From assembly GCA_905250075.1 (NCBI GenBank), contig CAJNOP010000001.1:1133912-1197911 (forward strand): 64,000 nucleotides of DNA, read 5' to 3'. The notes under the pieces were generated by a model. The model saw only the letters and a list, made by a program, of their open reading frames with translations. It did no database searches and was not told where the DNA came from. This DNA comes from Rotaria sp. Silwood1. Lineage: Eukaryota > Rotifera > Eurotatoria > Philodinida > Philodinidae. The position numbers were made by a program, and so were the translations under genes. Positions within the stretch are counted from its first letter, which is position 1. Each line of letters begins with the position of its first letter. This document shows, piece after piece, positions 11,712 through 23,853 of this stretch.

Positions 11712-14515
11712 TTATTCCATAGTTGTTGTTGTTCTTTGTTATCTGAGATGAGAATTTAAAAATATAGGAGAGGGCTTTGTCAGATGTTCGTTGTTTCACA
11801 TCGAAAAAAAAATTTTTTCTTGTCGTTGTCTCGATCTGTAATCCAGCACTATATTTTGTTCCTTCATTATTTTGTATAGTTGTATACCACATACTTATAT
11901 GAAAAAGCAATATTTTACATATATAAAATACTTTTCTTCGTTTGTATATATGTTTTTTTCATGATTCTTTTAGTTGGATGAATAAAATTTCGGTACTAGA
12001 TATCTATGGATAGTTAATCTCGATTAACTGGATTCAAATATATAAAAGAAAAGAACCGCATGACCTACCAATCAATAGTGTTCAAGGCAACAACAGTTGA
12101 CTAGGACATTTAACAAATCATCTATGACCTGTTTTTTTTTCTTGACATAATACAACATCTGTCTTCAGTAATCTGCCATCATCAACTGTCTTACATTGGA
12201 TAATCCAACAAAAATAGAAATTTTCAGTAAACTATTTCCTGTTTTTTTTTGTAATTAATAAAATTGTTAGTTCCAAAAAATAAATGATTAGTATTATCAT
12301 TGCTTGGAATAATAGCACTAAAATAGATAATAATTTTAAAATGACGATATTGTTGTCGTTTAAAAAGAAGAAATCTTCTTTAAATAGATGAATTGATGCA
12401 GAAAATACATGGAGATATGCGTTGATGATTTTATAAAAATTTGTTTTTTTTTTGGAGGATGCGAAACAAATATACTAAAAATGTTTCAGCCGTATTCATG
12501 GCATAAATAGAATGTAGATTTGATTAAATTTGATTGACGAAAGTTTCCTTTTTCCGGTATTTGTCACTGTAAACTTCGTTGTTTGTTCTTTTAATGAAAT
12601 AGATTATATTCTTATATGTTAATAATAAAAAATAATTTGTTTATTGATAGAAAGAAAAGTATTACAATATTCTGATGAGGTTTTACTTATTTAATCAAGT
12701 GCTTACAAATAATAACAATGCAAACCATTGAACTTGATAATCTAATTCTTTTCCTTTCTAATAATCTATTGGTTCTTATGAGAAAATGATGTAAACGGCA
12801 TTTTTCTACGTAGTATGAAAGACTGGTTTCTTTTTTTTCTAATGTGTATTTCCACCCACTTATTTTCTTGTCATATTAGACCTTCAACATTTACGGATCG
12901 ATGCAAATATAGAGAAAGACAAAGACAAAGAGAAAGAGAAAGAGAAAGAGAAAGACAGAAACAAGTTGAACGAACTATATCCTACACTTCAACGAACAAG
13001 ATATATATTCAATCGATGTCGATGATGGCATATGAACGAGAGTGAGATATATAGTTTTGTATTAATTTGATTTTTGCTAAGTTGAGCCCTGTCGTTGACA
13101 ATTTCCGTTTGCATGATATGCATTTTTTTGCCTTCTCTCATAAAAAAAACTCTACCCATTTTCTCTTTCTGTCTCTCTCTTTCTCTCTGTCTTCCTGTCG
13201 TCTTCTCTTTACTTGATGATTTCTATCTCTCGTTTGCTTTTTCTTGACTCTTCAATGCGCAACGACATATAACCATTAGTCTGCTCTCGTTGACAGACAG
13301 ATCACAAGTGTTTATAGAGCTATTACAACTAACATCAGTCGAACATAAGACTATATATACACATCTATATATATATGCTAATACAATCTTTTGTAGCAAC
13401 TGGTAAGACAATAAAGCTTGACAATTTCTACTTCATTTTCTGAGAGCATTTAAAAAACGTTTGTAATAATATTTAATTAGTATCTAATTATATTAAAATG
13501 TGTTGAGTTCAGTGAAATATAGACAATTCCATTCAGTAATCTATTTTTCTCTGGAGAGAGAGAATTTAATTTTTTTTTTAATCATTTTTATTATTTTTAT
13601 GTTCTAGAACTCTTAAACTAACCTAAAAAAACATATATATATTTATATTTATATACGGTTGACTGCTTGGAAATAGATTAAAATAAATCTTACATATAAA
13701 TATAGAATGATGAAGTCATATGTATATGTTTTGACAGGAAACGAAATTTATTCTATATATTATGGAAATAGAGATCGTTTAAATAAGTGTCTTTATATAT
13801 ATGTTGATGAGTAAGAAAAACGAAGTTTTTTTTTTCTTTTGATCCAGTAGTATTATATTATTTTCTATTCAAATGTGAGTTCAACCGTGCATTAGCCATT
13901 TGGGATTTGCCTAAACTACTTATTCGTTTTATTATATCTATACCATAGAGAATTCTTCATATTTTCCTAGTGGAATAAATCATCATAATTCAGATGCAAA
14001 AAAGGCTATTCATATGATAGAATAACTAGTTTTTGTTAAGTCGTTTTTCTTTTTTTTAAGCAAGACAAAAATAGATAGTTTTCTACATTGCATTTATAAT
14101 CGAAAAGTGTTAGTTTATTACTCAGATCTATTATTATACAAATGTTAATTATACTAAAAAAGAAAGATTTCATCCAAAATAAGACAACAAACAACAATTG
14201 CATATAAATCTTTTTTTTTTATTAATCAAGAACAGTATTCTAAATTCATATAAATCGAATAAAGATTTTTGTTATCAATGTATTTATATTGATATGTATA
14301 TCTACAGATGAAACGATTGATAAAAATATGTATTTATATATATATATATCCATAGATATATGCATATGAGTACGTAATCTTATTATCGGTGTCCGAAACA
14401 TCGTCATTGAGAGAAGAAAGACATGACATAAAAGGATATTTTTTATACTCAGCTATATTAGTCTTGATAAACGACTGTCGCTTTTCAGATAATTACTATT
14501 GTAATCACATTTTAC
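11712..14515. other. Gene-free stretch with purine microsatellite
   Basis: About 2.8 kb between the membrane-protein gene and the GPCR gene, containing the GPCR promoter region. It holds a GA-rich hexamer array (about 12911-12958, units of AAAGAG), TC tracts at about 13155-13200 and several short (TA)n runs. I see no further coding sequence. Confidence 0.55.
12911..12958. repeat. (AAAGAG)n / (GACAAA)n microsatellite
   Basis: Eight or so tandem hexamers alternating AGAAAG and ACAAAG. They create an artificial Arg/Glu-rich open frame that is not a gene. Confidence 0.85.
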
Positions 14516-16306
14516 ATGGGTAGAGTACCAGATTTTTGCCGAAATATTTCCTTAACAACCAATGACACATCTTATGAATTATTATCTGAATGTTGGAATG
14601 AAAAATGGATAGCAGATTTTTTACGTAGAAGTTTACCGTTGGTTATTTTACCAGTATCACTTATATGTAATTTTTTATCCTTCATTGCATTACGAAGTCG
14701 TCATATGCGTGGAACATCAACAACTTTTTTCATGCTTGCTCTTAGTGTCCTTGATCCACTTGTATTATTAACAAAAAACCTCGTATACTTTCCAACCTTT
14801 ATTGCAGCTCATGCTATATTATGTAAAATACTTTATTTTCTTATATACGTTCTTGGCTATACGAATGTTTGGATACTTGTTATTATGACAGCTGACAAGT
14901 TTTTTGCTGTTTGGTTTCCTTTAAGAGTTTCTGATTTTTGCACGGTAACTCGTGCAAAACATGTTTGTATATTTCTTCCTGCTATGACAAGTATTATTTC
15001 CTTTCATCATTTTTGGACTATTGATAGTTTAAAACATCCAAAAGATCATAAGCAACATTTTTGTTATTATGATATAAGTCGTTATGGTTCAATACAACGT
15101 ATATGGCGTTATGTAGATTTCGTCATATGGTGTTTTTTACCTTTTATACTTATATTAACATTAAGTGTTTTAATTATATATAAATTACGTCAAAATCGAC
15201 GAGGTTCACATAAAAATATTCGAAAAATAATGGATAATAAAATAAATAATGAACGAGGTAAGCAGAAAAAATAACTTAATAATATTTAATTCTTTTTTAC
15301 AAATTGATATGAATCATAAATAAAGTTGATTGTAAAACATGAATTCAAACAAATAATATAGAAGAAAATGATAAAAGTAAGTCTATTAAGAAGAATTTCC
15401 AGACGAACACTAATACAGTCAAGAGAACTTCATTATAATTGCCAATATCCCTTTAGGCAAATCATACATGATAAATATCATTTATTCTGATGATTAACTT
15501 CGAAAGGAAAGAATATATTTAGCCGGAAGGTATATTTTTCGTGATAATACGCTATTCAATTCTTCGTGGTTGTTTTTCTTTCTCTTTTTTTTTTTTTTTT
15601 TTTCTTACATAGGAAACAGATTAAAAAAAGAAACACATATTTTGAATGAAATTTTTCTTTTAATTTTTTAGTTGGAAGTGGAAATCGTTTAAGTAGATTA
15701 CAACAACAAAAGAAAAGAACAGATAATCAAGATATTGAAATGCGTAGTAATCAAAAGACGGAAGTTATTCGTTCTCGACATCGACATATAACATTAATGT
15801 TACTTGCTGTTGCTGTTGTTTTTCTTCTTCTTACATTACCAAATAGTATCTATTTTGTACTTGATCTTACATATGGCTTTAATAAACTACCCACGGAAAA
15901 TGATTATTACCAATGGTTACGTTATCGACGTTTAACTATATTAACTGTAATCATGTTTCAATTAAGCGATTTACAACATGCAACAAACTTTTTCTTATAT
16001 TTATTAACTAGTGACAAATTTCGTCGTTCTGTTATAGGAATTTGCGTATCAGCAATACCTATTTTGCCATCATTAGTACCATGTTGTTGTCAAGATAAAG
16101 GACGTTCATCATCATCATCATTTCCGAGTCATTTTTCAAGTCAAAGACATGATAAAGGACCTATATCATTTCGTTCCAGTGTAACCGATCGATCAAGTGT
16201 ACAAGCAAATTCAGGTCGTTTATCTAATCGACAAATGCAACAGCCATTCTATAAATATTCTTCATTAGTATCAAAACCAGTAACAACAATAACCGAATCG
16301 ATGTAA
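14516..16306 (+). CDS. Rhodopsin-class GPCR (FMRFamide-receptor-like), 458 aa, two exons
   Basis: Exons 14516-15257 and 15672-16306 join in frame (donor GTAAGC, acceptor TTTTTTAG; 1377 nt). The extracellular N-terminus has two glycosylation sequons (NIS, NDT). Seven hydrophobic segments follow. A conserved Cys precedes TM3 (HAILCKILYFL) and a partner Cys sits in loop 2 (HFCYYDI). TM3 ends with TADKFFAVWFPL, where the usual DRY is replaced by DKF. Loop 3 is long, basic and Gln-rich and contains the intron. TM6 reads AVAVVFLLLTLPNSIYF. TM7 ends HATNFFLYLLTSDKFRRS, the arrangement seen in FMRFamide/neuropeptide-type receptors. The tail is Ser-rich. It should couple peptide ligands to G proteins at the plasma membrane; the ligand is unknown. 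Confidence 0.85.
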
Positions 16307-16466
16307 TATTCAAAATAGGAAAAACTTCTATGATTTATATCATAATGATTTTGTTTTTCTTTTTTTTCTAATGACAATGGAAAATTTTAGTAAAAAAAAA
16401 AAAGGAATAAATCAAAAAAAAAAAGAAAAAATTATTTTTAAAATAAAAATAAAAACACATCCAATG

Positions 16467-16756
16467 TTATACTTGTACATGATTCCATGATGAAGTTCGA
16501 AGAATATCTCGTAACATATGAAAATTTTCATTTTCACTGTTAGACACTTTAGCTGATAAACGTTTATTATTATGAAATGATGTTGACATTGTCATATAAT
16601 CTTCATCTTCTATAGTTGAATAAGTATTCATACTGATTGGACTATTGACTTGTCGTCGAACTGATTGATTTTTTACATGAGCTGTACTTATACGTGAATT
16701 AAATGGTACTTTACGTGCCATTGATGACATTCCCAATGGTGTTACATCATGTACGC

Positions 16757-16802
<46 letters not shown>

Positions 16803-18168
16803 GTCAGTTTTATTTTGTCGTTGTTGCATTGTTAAATTTGTTAAATACATAACATAGAATGGACACGAAACCGATTTAGACTCATTTTGACGACGATCAT
16901 ATTTAGCTGACCGTACGTTCATTGGTGGGACTATTGGTGCATCAGGTAGAAAGATACTTTCACTGCCAACATTTGATTGCTGTGGAACCTGATAAGCATG
17001 AGTTGTTCGATAATCTATTGTATCTTTTTGGTTATCATCTGTTTCATGCAGTACAGGTGGCCGTGGTGATGTTGGAGAAATACCCGAAATAATTTGTGAA
17101 GTTTGATTAGATGTATCATTTATAACGGGCAGTGTAGAAGCTATATTTGCCGAAACGTTGGTTATAGCTGATGAAAAGCGTTGATGAATACGATCAGCTG
17201 TATAAGTAGTTGATGCAGAAGACAGACGACATGATGTTGAATAGGAAAAATCACTTTGTGGAGTACAATCCAAATCCTAAAAGAATTAAAATTAATTGTG
17301 CTATTATTTAAAAAAAGACAAGAATAGAAATTGTTATCATTGAATTGGTCTTAATCAATTAAGAAGGTCAAATAAACAATAGATTTTGACCTCAAATTGT
17401 CAAACAAATTTCAGGAGGAAGTAACTAATTAATGAAAAGTAAATATTTGACAAAATTTGCAATGTACTTTTTTTTAAGAGTTCAATATCGTGTAGATAAA
17501 AAAATTGATTCTGTTTAGTATGATGAAGATTTTTATAAAATACAAAACATTTATCTTACTCGATTATTTTGAAAACGAAGGCTTGCAGTTGATTCTCCAT
17601 GTTTTCTTAATTTACTACTAATATGATCGATTTCAGATTTTAATTTAGCTGAAGCATGTGATTGAACAAATGCTGATTTTGGTGGTGAATCTTTATTTTC
17701 ATATGGAATATTATTTCGTTGTGCTGTAGCTGTTGTTAAACGAAATTTTTGATGACGTACTGTTGATGGTCGAAAACCATTTCTTATACCACTTAATGTT
17801 AAACGTGAATCATTTGAAGAATCAACAGTAGTTGCATTATTTCCATCGAGTGGATAATATTGTTGAATTTCATTTGCGGATAGACGATATTGTTGTAATT
17901 GATGATGATTTTGTTCTGCTGATGCTAATAATACACTTGTGGAAGCATTATTACGGAATTGTGGTGATAATGCAGGAACAGTGATTAAATGATTTCTCGT
18001 AGATTTAACTTCATGAATAGTATCAGCAGCAAAAAGTCCTAGATGAAATATAGTTGAAATTATATTCTGTTTAAAGAAAATAAAAACAAACGAATTGAGA
18101 AAACCTGTTTTATTTTTCGGTAAACCGAGAAATCTTGTGTCTGATTTATTCGTTGTAGTGGCCGTCAT
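16467..18168 (-). CDS. Unknown Asn/Ser/Thr-rich protein, about 450 aa
   Basis: The reverse-strand start is ATG at 18166-18168 and the stop is at 16467. A safe intron is 17277-17559 (GTAAGA to TTTTAG). A second, stop-free and in-frame intron is likely at 18039-18104 (66 nt, GTTTTC to TCATCTAG). Removing it drops a hydrophobic stretch that does not fit its surroundings, giving 450 aa instead of 472. The protein is polar and Ser/Thr/Asn-rich, with a run of about 16 Asn coded by an ATT/AAT microsatellite (about 16758-16803). It has a basic patch near SSKLRKHGES and a conserved-looking C-terminus HMLRDILRTSSWNHVQV. I see no known domain or membrane segment. Its 3' end faces the GPCR gene, 160 bp away. 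Confidence 0.68.
16758..16803. repeat. (ATT)n microsatellite coding an Asn run
   Basis: About 15 tandem trinucleotides inside the minus-strand exon, read as AAT (Asn) codons. The length is likely polymorphic. Confidence 0.9.
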
Positions 18169-20950
18169 CTCAATCGATGAAAGAAAAATGTATTAATTGT
18201 GTCACATAGAATACAAAATCGAAAAAAGGACAAACATGCTCGATGTCTTTAAATTTATGATGAAGAGTGAGAGTGTGTAACAAAAAGAGAAAAGAAAACT
18301 TTCATTGTTACATATTTTGAAAAAAAACTATAGACACTGAAGAAGTGCTCAAACAAATACTTTTACGTCTTTTTCATCGTCGACAAGTAAGAAAGAAATG
18401 GGAAAGAAAAAAAAACAGGTGTATGCGTGTGCTGATGGATGAAATATATCAAGTGATTGATTCACAATTGAGTGTATGAAAAAAAATTTTCATTGTAACA
18501 TAATCAAAAAGATTTCTAATTATATTCTTATGTTTTTCCATTACTGCGCAATGAATCCTGTTTTTTTTTTATTAAAAAAAAATAAGATAAGTGATTGTTG
18601 TCGTCGACAGTTCTTTCGTTGATACTTTAAGAAAAAAAAATGAGATTCTATTCCAATGTAAATTATGAAACGAACTGAAGTCTAATAAATTCAAAGAAAT
18701 TATTTATTCAGCAATACGAATACTGTTTTTTTTCTATTAAAAAAAAATAGGTCGGTATGTTTTTCATCAAAATTAGTTAATTGGAATTGCGACTGTTTTT
18801 ATTTTGATGAGCACAACTATCGTCGAAATTTAGATCGTCAAAGCAAAACTTACAAACATAGATGATCGACAGAACCTCAGCAGTTTTCATTCTGGTGAAT
18901 TTTATATCGATGATTTCTATTTATGTAATGTTAGTTTTGGTGATGAGGTACAAAAATGAACAAAACCTTATTAACCCATTAACTACCGACAAAAGATGCG
19001 TGTACTTAAAATAGAATAATTATACAACACGCCTATCTTCGCGTTTTAGTGTATGAATCTAAGATGAGTTGTAACAAAATGATGATAAAACTCCTGATAC
19101 ATATTTTCGTCGTCGATTATTAAAGAGTTAATTATACGGAATAAAAAATTAGGCTTTTTAAATGAGACACAGTTCTGAAATACAACTGATACCATTATTG
19201 AATTTTATACTGAAGTGAAAACGAGATTGAACAGTATAACTAGTTATGCATTGAATAATCATGAATTAGAGAAAATTACTGACAGTTCGAAAATATGAGA
19301 CATAATATCGAAGACTTCTATGGATACACAACAACGAAAAATAAATAGTTTTCAGAAAACTTTTTGTCAACGAAACTTTGCAGAGCGCTCACTGACGATC
19401 ATTTTAATAAAAACAATGACAATGCTACAATCTAAATACAGAAAAAAAAAAATCATAACTTCAGCACGCCAAACTGTATCAAGTTTTTCAATGCTTTTAC
19501 AGTAGCACTGGCATTTTTTTATTTATTAACATGATCAGGAAATGAGGAGTCTACAAAGCCTGATTAGTGGAAAGTTCCTATGACCTACGTGTTATTTGCT
19601 GTTGGCTACCCATGGAAGGTCTCAATCAGATGCCTTACATTTAGTGTAATCCACCAACTTATATAAAAAAAGGCTCAAAATGAAATTAAAATCGATTATT
19701 TTTGGCTTGAGGTTCTATTATAATGACACTATTTTAATCTGATTTTAATAAGATTTTCTAGCCGTAAAGACAGATTTCGTTTGTCTTCAATCTATTTTAA
19801 TCGATTATTTAAGTTAAATCAATTACAACTGATAAGTTCAAATCTGTTTTAATTGTTTAAAGTTCGTTAACCGGATTAAAATAAGTTAAAAAAGATGAAA
19901 ATTAAATGAAATCTATTTCTAAGGGTGAAAAATAAAATTTCAAATAATACATTATAATAGATTATTAATCTAATTTTCAGCCATTTTTTACATAGAAACT
20001 CATAATCATTCTATGAGAAGTTAATTATATTGCTAAACTTTGCATTCTTTTGAATATAAATTTCAATATTGGTATCATTTGTATTTGAAGTCGTATTTCG
20101 CTGGAAAAATATTATATTCTACCTAACATGTACATTATTACTAAAAATATTCTATATTCTTATTACGTATGATTATAAACACGTTGTGTGATAAATGCTA
20201 GAAAAACACGATTTTTTTTAGTTCAAATATTATAAAATTATTCAAAATAAAACTTATTCTTTTAATCTTTTTGCTATAACTTCCTAGCTTACCAATAAAA
20301 ATTATATGATTAACACATAGTTTATTTAAAACAGTTCGATCACAATCATTAATATTAACTTTAAATAATTCTATGAGAACCATTGTTTTTAAATCAACAC
20401 CTTTTAAGCTAAAAGTATACGAATAGTTGTATACGTTCATCAAATCTTAAACTAGACATTCTTTTAAGTTAGAGATCTATTTAGCGTCTAACCAGCGTAC
20501 ACTAAGTTTAATGAGATATGATAATTTGAGAGAAACGAACCATTGATGAAAATAGTTTAAAAAGTCGAAAATTTTACATGTGGTTGAAATTTTTCAAAAT
20601 GAACTATTTAGATTGTCTACTATTACATGTTTTACTATTTCGTTTATACTTATGAGAATTCACTAGTCCATTTTCGATAACATAAAAACTGACTATATTG
20701 AAAATAAAGAAAAAATATTACGAAAAACAGATTCGATTTTTATATTTAAATATCAACGAAATGATCGAATAAAATATTTATCATATTGATATCTCTACCT
20801 ATCATTAAAATTAGTTTTCTATTTCGTTTATAATTTTTCATTTTTACATTTTTTAGTATTAATCTTTAGTAGACATTTCACATTTTTATGTACATCGAAT
20901 TAAGTCTACTGACTCTTTTCAATTCGTTTTTTTTTCTATTGCTTACACAA
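18169..20950. other. Gene-free stretch between divergent genes
   Basis: About 2.8 kb of AT-rich DNA. A somewhat less AT-rich island at about 19500-19690 and a following stretch rich in AATCGATT/AATCTGTTTTAAT words (19690-19930) look repeat-derived, but I could not find ends or coding capacity. Confidence 0.5.
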
Positions 20951-21072
20951 GGTGAGTACAAATACCTTTTTTGTTAGTCTTTAATTTTACTAAGTAAAAC
21001 TAAAAAAAAATATTTCAAACATAACTTTTCTGGTTTGAATGATTTCAAATTTTTGTTTTTTTTGTTGACTTT
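20890..21072 (+). other. Probable 5' untranslated exon and intron
   Basis: A good donor (CACAAG|GTGAGT at about 20950) pairs with an acceptor (ATAAG|CGGG at about 21082). Joining them gives no long open frame into the next exon, so this looks like a non-coding leader for the 21113 gene. It is inferred from splice signals only. Confidence 0.35.
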
Positions 21073-21112
21073 AAATCATAAGCGGGAATTATTTTATTTG
21101 ACAAATAAATCA

Positions 21113-21932
21113 ATGCAACAAGAATATACAACAACATTCTTAGACATAACAGTCAATGATATCAAAGTATGTTTAATTATCTTCTAGAAATTCTATTGAA
21201 TCAATTAATTTAATAAAGGATTTTAAAACGATTCGTCATCATTTTGATAAATCACATCATTATCGACTTTCAATGAATGAAATAACACATCTTCTATCAA
21301 ATCATGAAACTGAACTTAAAATTCAAGAAGAAAAATATTTACAATTATTTAAAGAAAAACAAATTATTGAAAAACAAATTGAAGAAATAAAACAATCAAA
21401 ATTATTTAATAAAATAATTAATCAAAAAGAAAATTTTATTTCATTTCCATATCGATCATTTCTTAATTTACGTCATTGGCATCGAGCACCGAAACGTTTA
21501 AAAATATTTTTTCAAGCATTAGCTTATTTATTTTCAATAAAAACTAATGATTTTCTAACTGAATTAAAAATAAATCCTAATCTTATTCGAAAAATTCAAT
21601 TTTATCAACCATCATCAACTATAATGAATGAATTTCGAATAAAATTTTTTCATTTAAATGAAATTTCATTAGAATATATTCGAAATAAAAGTTTAGATGC
21701 TTATACAATTGCTATATGGATATATAATATTGAAAAAAATGAACGTTTAAAACAACTTCAACAACCTGAAATAGAAAATCAAAAAGAATTAAAAAATAAA
21801 TTAATTGAATTGAATTTAAATCTATTTAATAAACAAAAAGAAATTCAATTAAGTGAAGATAAAATAAAAACGTTAAAAGAAACTATTCTTCAAACAGAAA
21901 AACATCATCATATATTGCTTCAATCTAATTAA
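21113..21932 (+). CDS. Free-standing dynein stalk / microtubule-binding-domain-like protein, 255 aa
   Basis: Exons 21113-21166 and 21219-21932 join in phase 0. Residues about 37-86 form a charged coiled coil. Residues about 92-185 resemble the dynein heavy-chain stalk tip: FLNLRHWHRAPKRLK, then NDFLTELKINPNLIRKI, then NKSLDAYTIAIWIYNIE, followed by QQPEIENQKELKNKL. These follow the order of the stalk, with the Pro before the helix into the tip, the late SLA..iv.W helix and then the returning coiled coil (about 187-250). A full dynein heavy chain exceeds 4000 residues with an AAA+ ring. Here only the stalk hairpin remains, with its own start and stop. It could bind axonemal microtubules or be a relic of a heavy chain. 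The neighbouring DRC8-like gene also suggests a ciliary role. The assignment is by eye. Confidence 0.6.
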
Positions 21933-21961
21933 AATAAAACAAAATAAAAATTTCTTTTACT

Positions 21962-23853
21962 ATGGCAACAAAAAAACATCGAATTAATTCACAAGATAAA
22001 ATTAATATTGATAATTACAATGTTGAACATCGTAAGGTATTAATCGAAAAATTCTTTCATATAATCGATAGTTCCTCTTCTTTTAGGTTTGCGAGAAGCT
22101 ATTGCAAAATTACCAATTGAACGAAGAATTGATCTTGATTTATCAAAAATTTATCAACAATTAATTGAATCTTTTTATACATATGAATCTCATCTAGCAA
22201 ATTTTGTATTTGATCGTGATATGCATAATATAATTTATTCACTTGGATTTGTACCAGTTAGTTTTTTAGAAAAAATAATTGTCTATACAATTTTTGGTCG
22301 AGAAAAAGTATTGTTGATCGTCAATTCTTTTCAAAAAAGCGACAATTAGTCGTATATATGACAAAAGTGTAGTTTCTATTTTGGTTCTCACAAGTCTCAA
22401 TTTGTAGGCATATGATTCAATCAGATAAAGTATCACGCAAGGGTGAGATAGAATCTAGAAAAATGAAGATTTGTCCTATAAAATCGATTCTCAGATAATC
22501 TCGTTGGTAATAGATACTTAAATGTTGACAATCACATTTTAGATTTACCGAAATGTTATGAAAGGACGAAAACTATATTCACCGTCGAATACCAAAAGTC
22601 ACAGTAGACAGAAATTCTAAAATGAAGAGAGATTATAGGGAATTAGAAGAAATTTTTAAAGCAACTACTGTTGACTCTGGTGTCGGATCAATTAGAAGAA
22701 TGCATTAAATTTTCATATTTACACTCATATCTGATGTTTCTTGTCTTTGAATAGATTGTTGGTTATTTTCTGAACCTCTCCGAGTGCAATCTACACAATA
22801 CTAAGAAAATTCTTTTTTTTGCTGATTTTTATTTTCAACATTGTGAGCAATTCTACACTACGACTAATTGACGTTATCCAATTGTCGTAGACCTGGTTTT
22901 CATTATCTTTTCTTGAGCGCTTCTATACAATCCACAGAAGAAAGCCATTAGTGCATGGAGTGCATGCATTTGTAGAAAAACTACATATCCATTTGAAAAT
23001 ATGATTCGTCTCTAGATTAACGGCATCCTACACGCTAATTGGTCTAACTGATAGTGTACATCAAAAACTGTGGGTGCCAAGGTGTCGTTGATCTGAAGAA
23101 GTTCCAAAAAAATTGTTTTTCTATGCTGATGCTGTGATGTCGTGTTCACTTTTTACACAGTGTTTGAACCAGCATGAGGATTGAGTGGTGTGCACCTTTC
23201 CGAAAATTGAGTTGACCCTGTCGGAGTTTGTGCGGTTGTTGTTGTAAAGTGAATGTCAGGATGAGGTTGTCGTCGCGGAAGACCAGCACATAGACTTAAT
23301 TGATACACAATAGTGTAAAAGGAATACTGAAAAGAGTTGGTGATGAAAAATTCTGTCATTTTTTTTTTCTGTAGACTCACAGTGAAATTAATGAATTAAT
23401 ACTCGGTAAGATTTATTTCAAAAAACAAAAAGAAAATCTTTCATATTCAATAATTTAGCTATGCGTTATCATCCATTATCATGTACAAATGAACGAGAAG
23501 AAATGGATGCTGAACATCATTTAATTCATATATATGATTTTGCTGATATAATTATACCAAAATTACTTAATAATGAATATAAGGCAGCTGATGAACAATA
23601 TTTATTAAAATGTTTTAAAAAGCTAGATCAAAATAATAAAAATTATTTACATAAGAAATTATTTGTTCAAACAATGTCATCAATGGAAGATGCTTTAGAT
23701 GAAAACGAATCTGAAGATTTATTAAATTTTTTAATTAAAAATGAAAATTTATCAATTGAAAATTTACCAGATTTTTTTGATTATAAACGATATATTAAAC
23801 ATTTATTACCACAACGACATCTCATTTATCTTGATCTTGGTGTTGCAAAATGA
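21962..23853 (+). CDS. efcab2: EFCAB2 / dynein regulatory complex subunit 8 (DRC8)-like
   Basis: Proposed exons are 21962-22031, 22087-22296 and 23501-23853 (633 nt, 210 aa). The first intron is secure; the second (1.2 kb) is placed by phase and homology, and acceptor 23458 is an alternative. The first half reads IESFYTYESHLANFVFDRDM then HNIIYSLGFVPVSFLEKII, matching the EFCAB2 order EAFEVFD..IGTIIRSLGCCPTE..L..LI. The second half reads IHIYDFADIIIPKLL, YLLKCFKKLDQNNKNYL and FDYKRYIKHLL, matching the second EF-hand pair. Calcium-ligand positions are mostly lost, so it is probably structural. DRC8 belongs to the nexin-dynein regulatory complex of motile axonemes. The start lies only 29 bp after the stop of the previous gene. 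If the long intron is not spliced, the gene would be split in two. Confidence 0.66.
22297..23500. other. Long intron of the DRC8-like gene, with a GC-richer patch
   Basis: The interval is about 1.2 kb, while the other intron of this gene is 55 bp. A patch at about 23150-23290 is clearly less AT-rich than its surroundings and gives a 75-codon reverse frame with Pro/Thr-rich content, but I recognise no protein. It probably entered by insertion; I could not find terminal repeats. Confidence 0.4.

Noticed and set aside
12815-13045. 76-codon frame rich in Arg/Glu
   Set aside because: It is translated microsatellite (AAAGAG repeats) with no splice or domain support.
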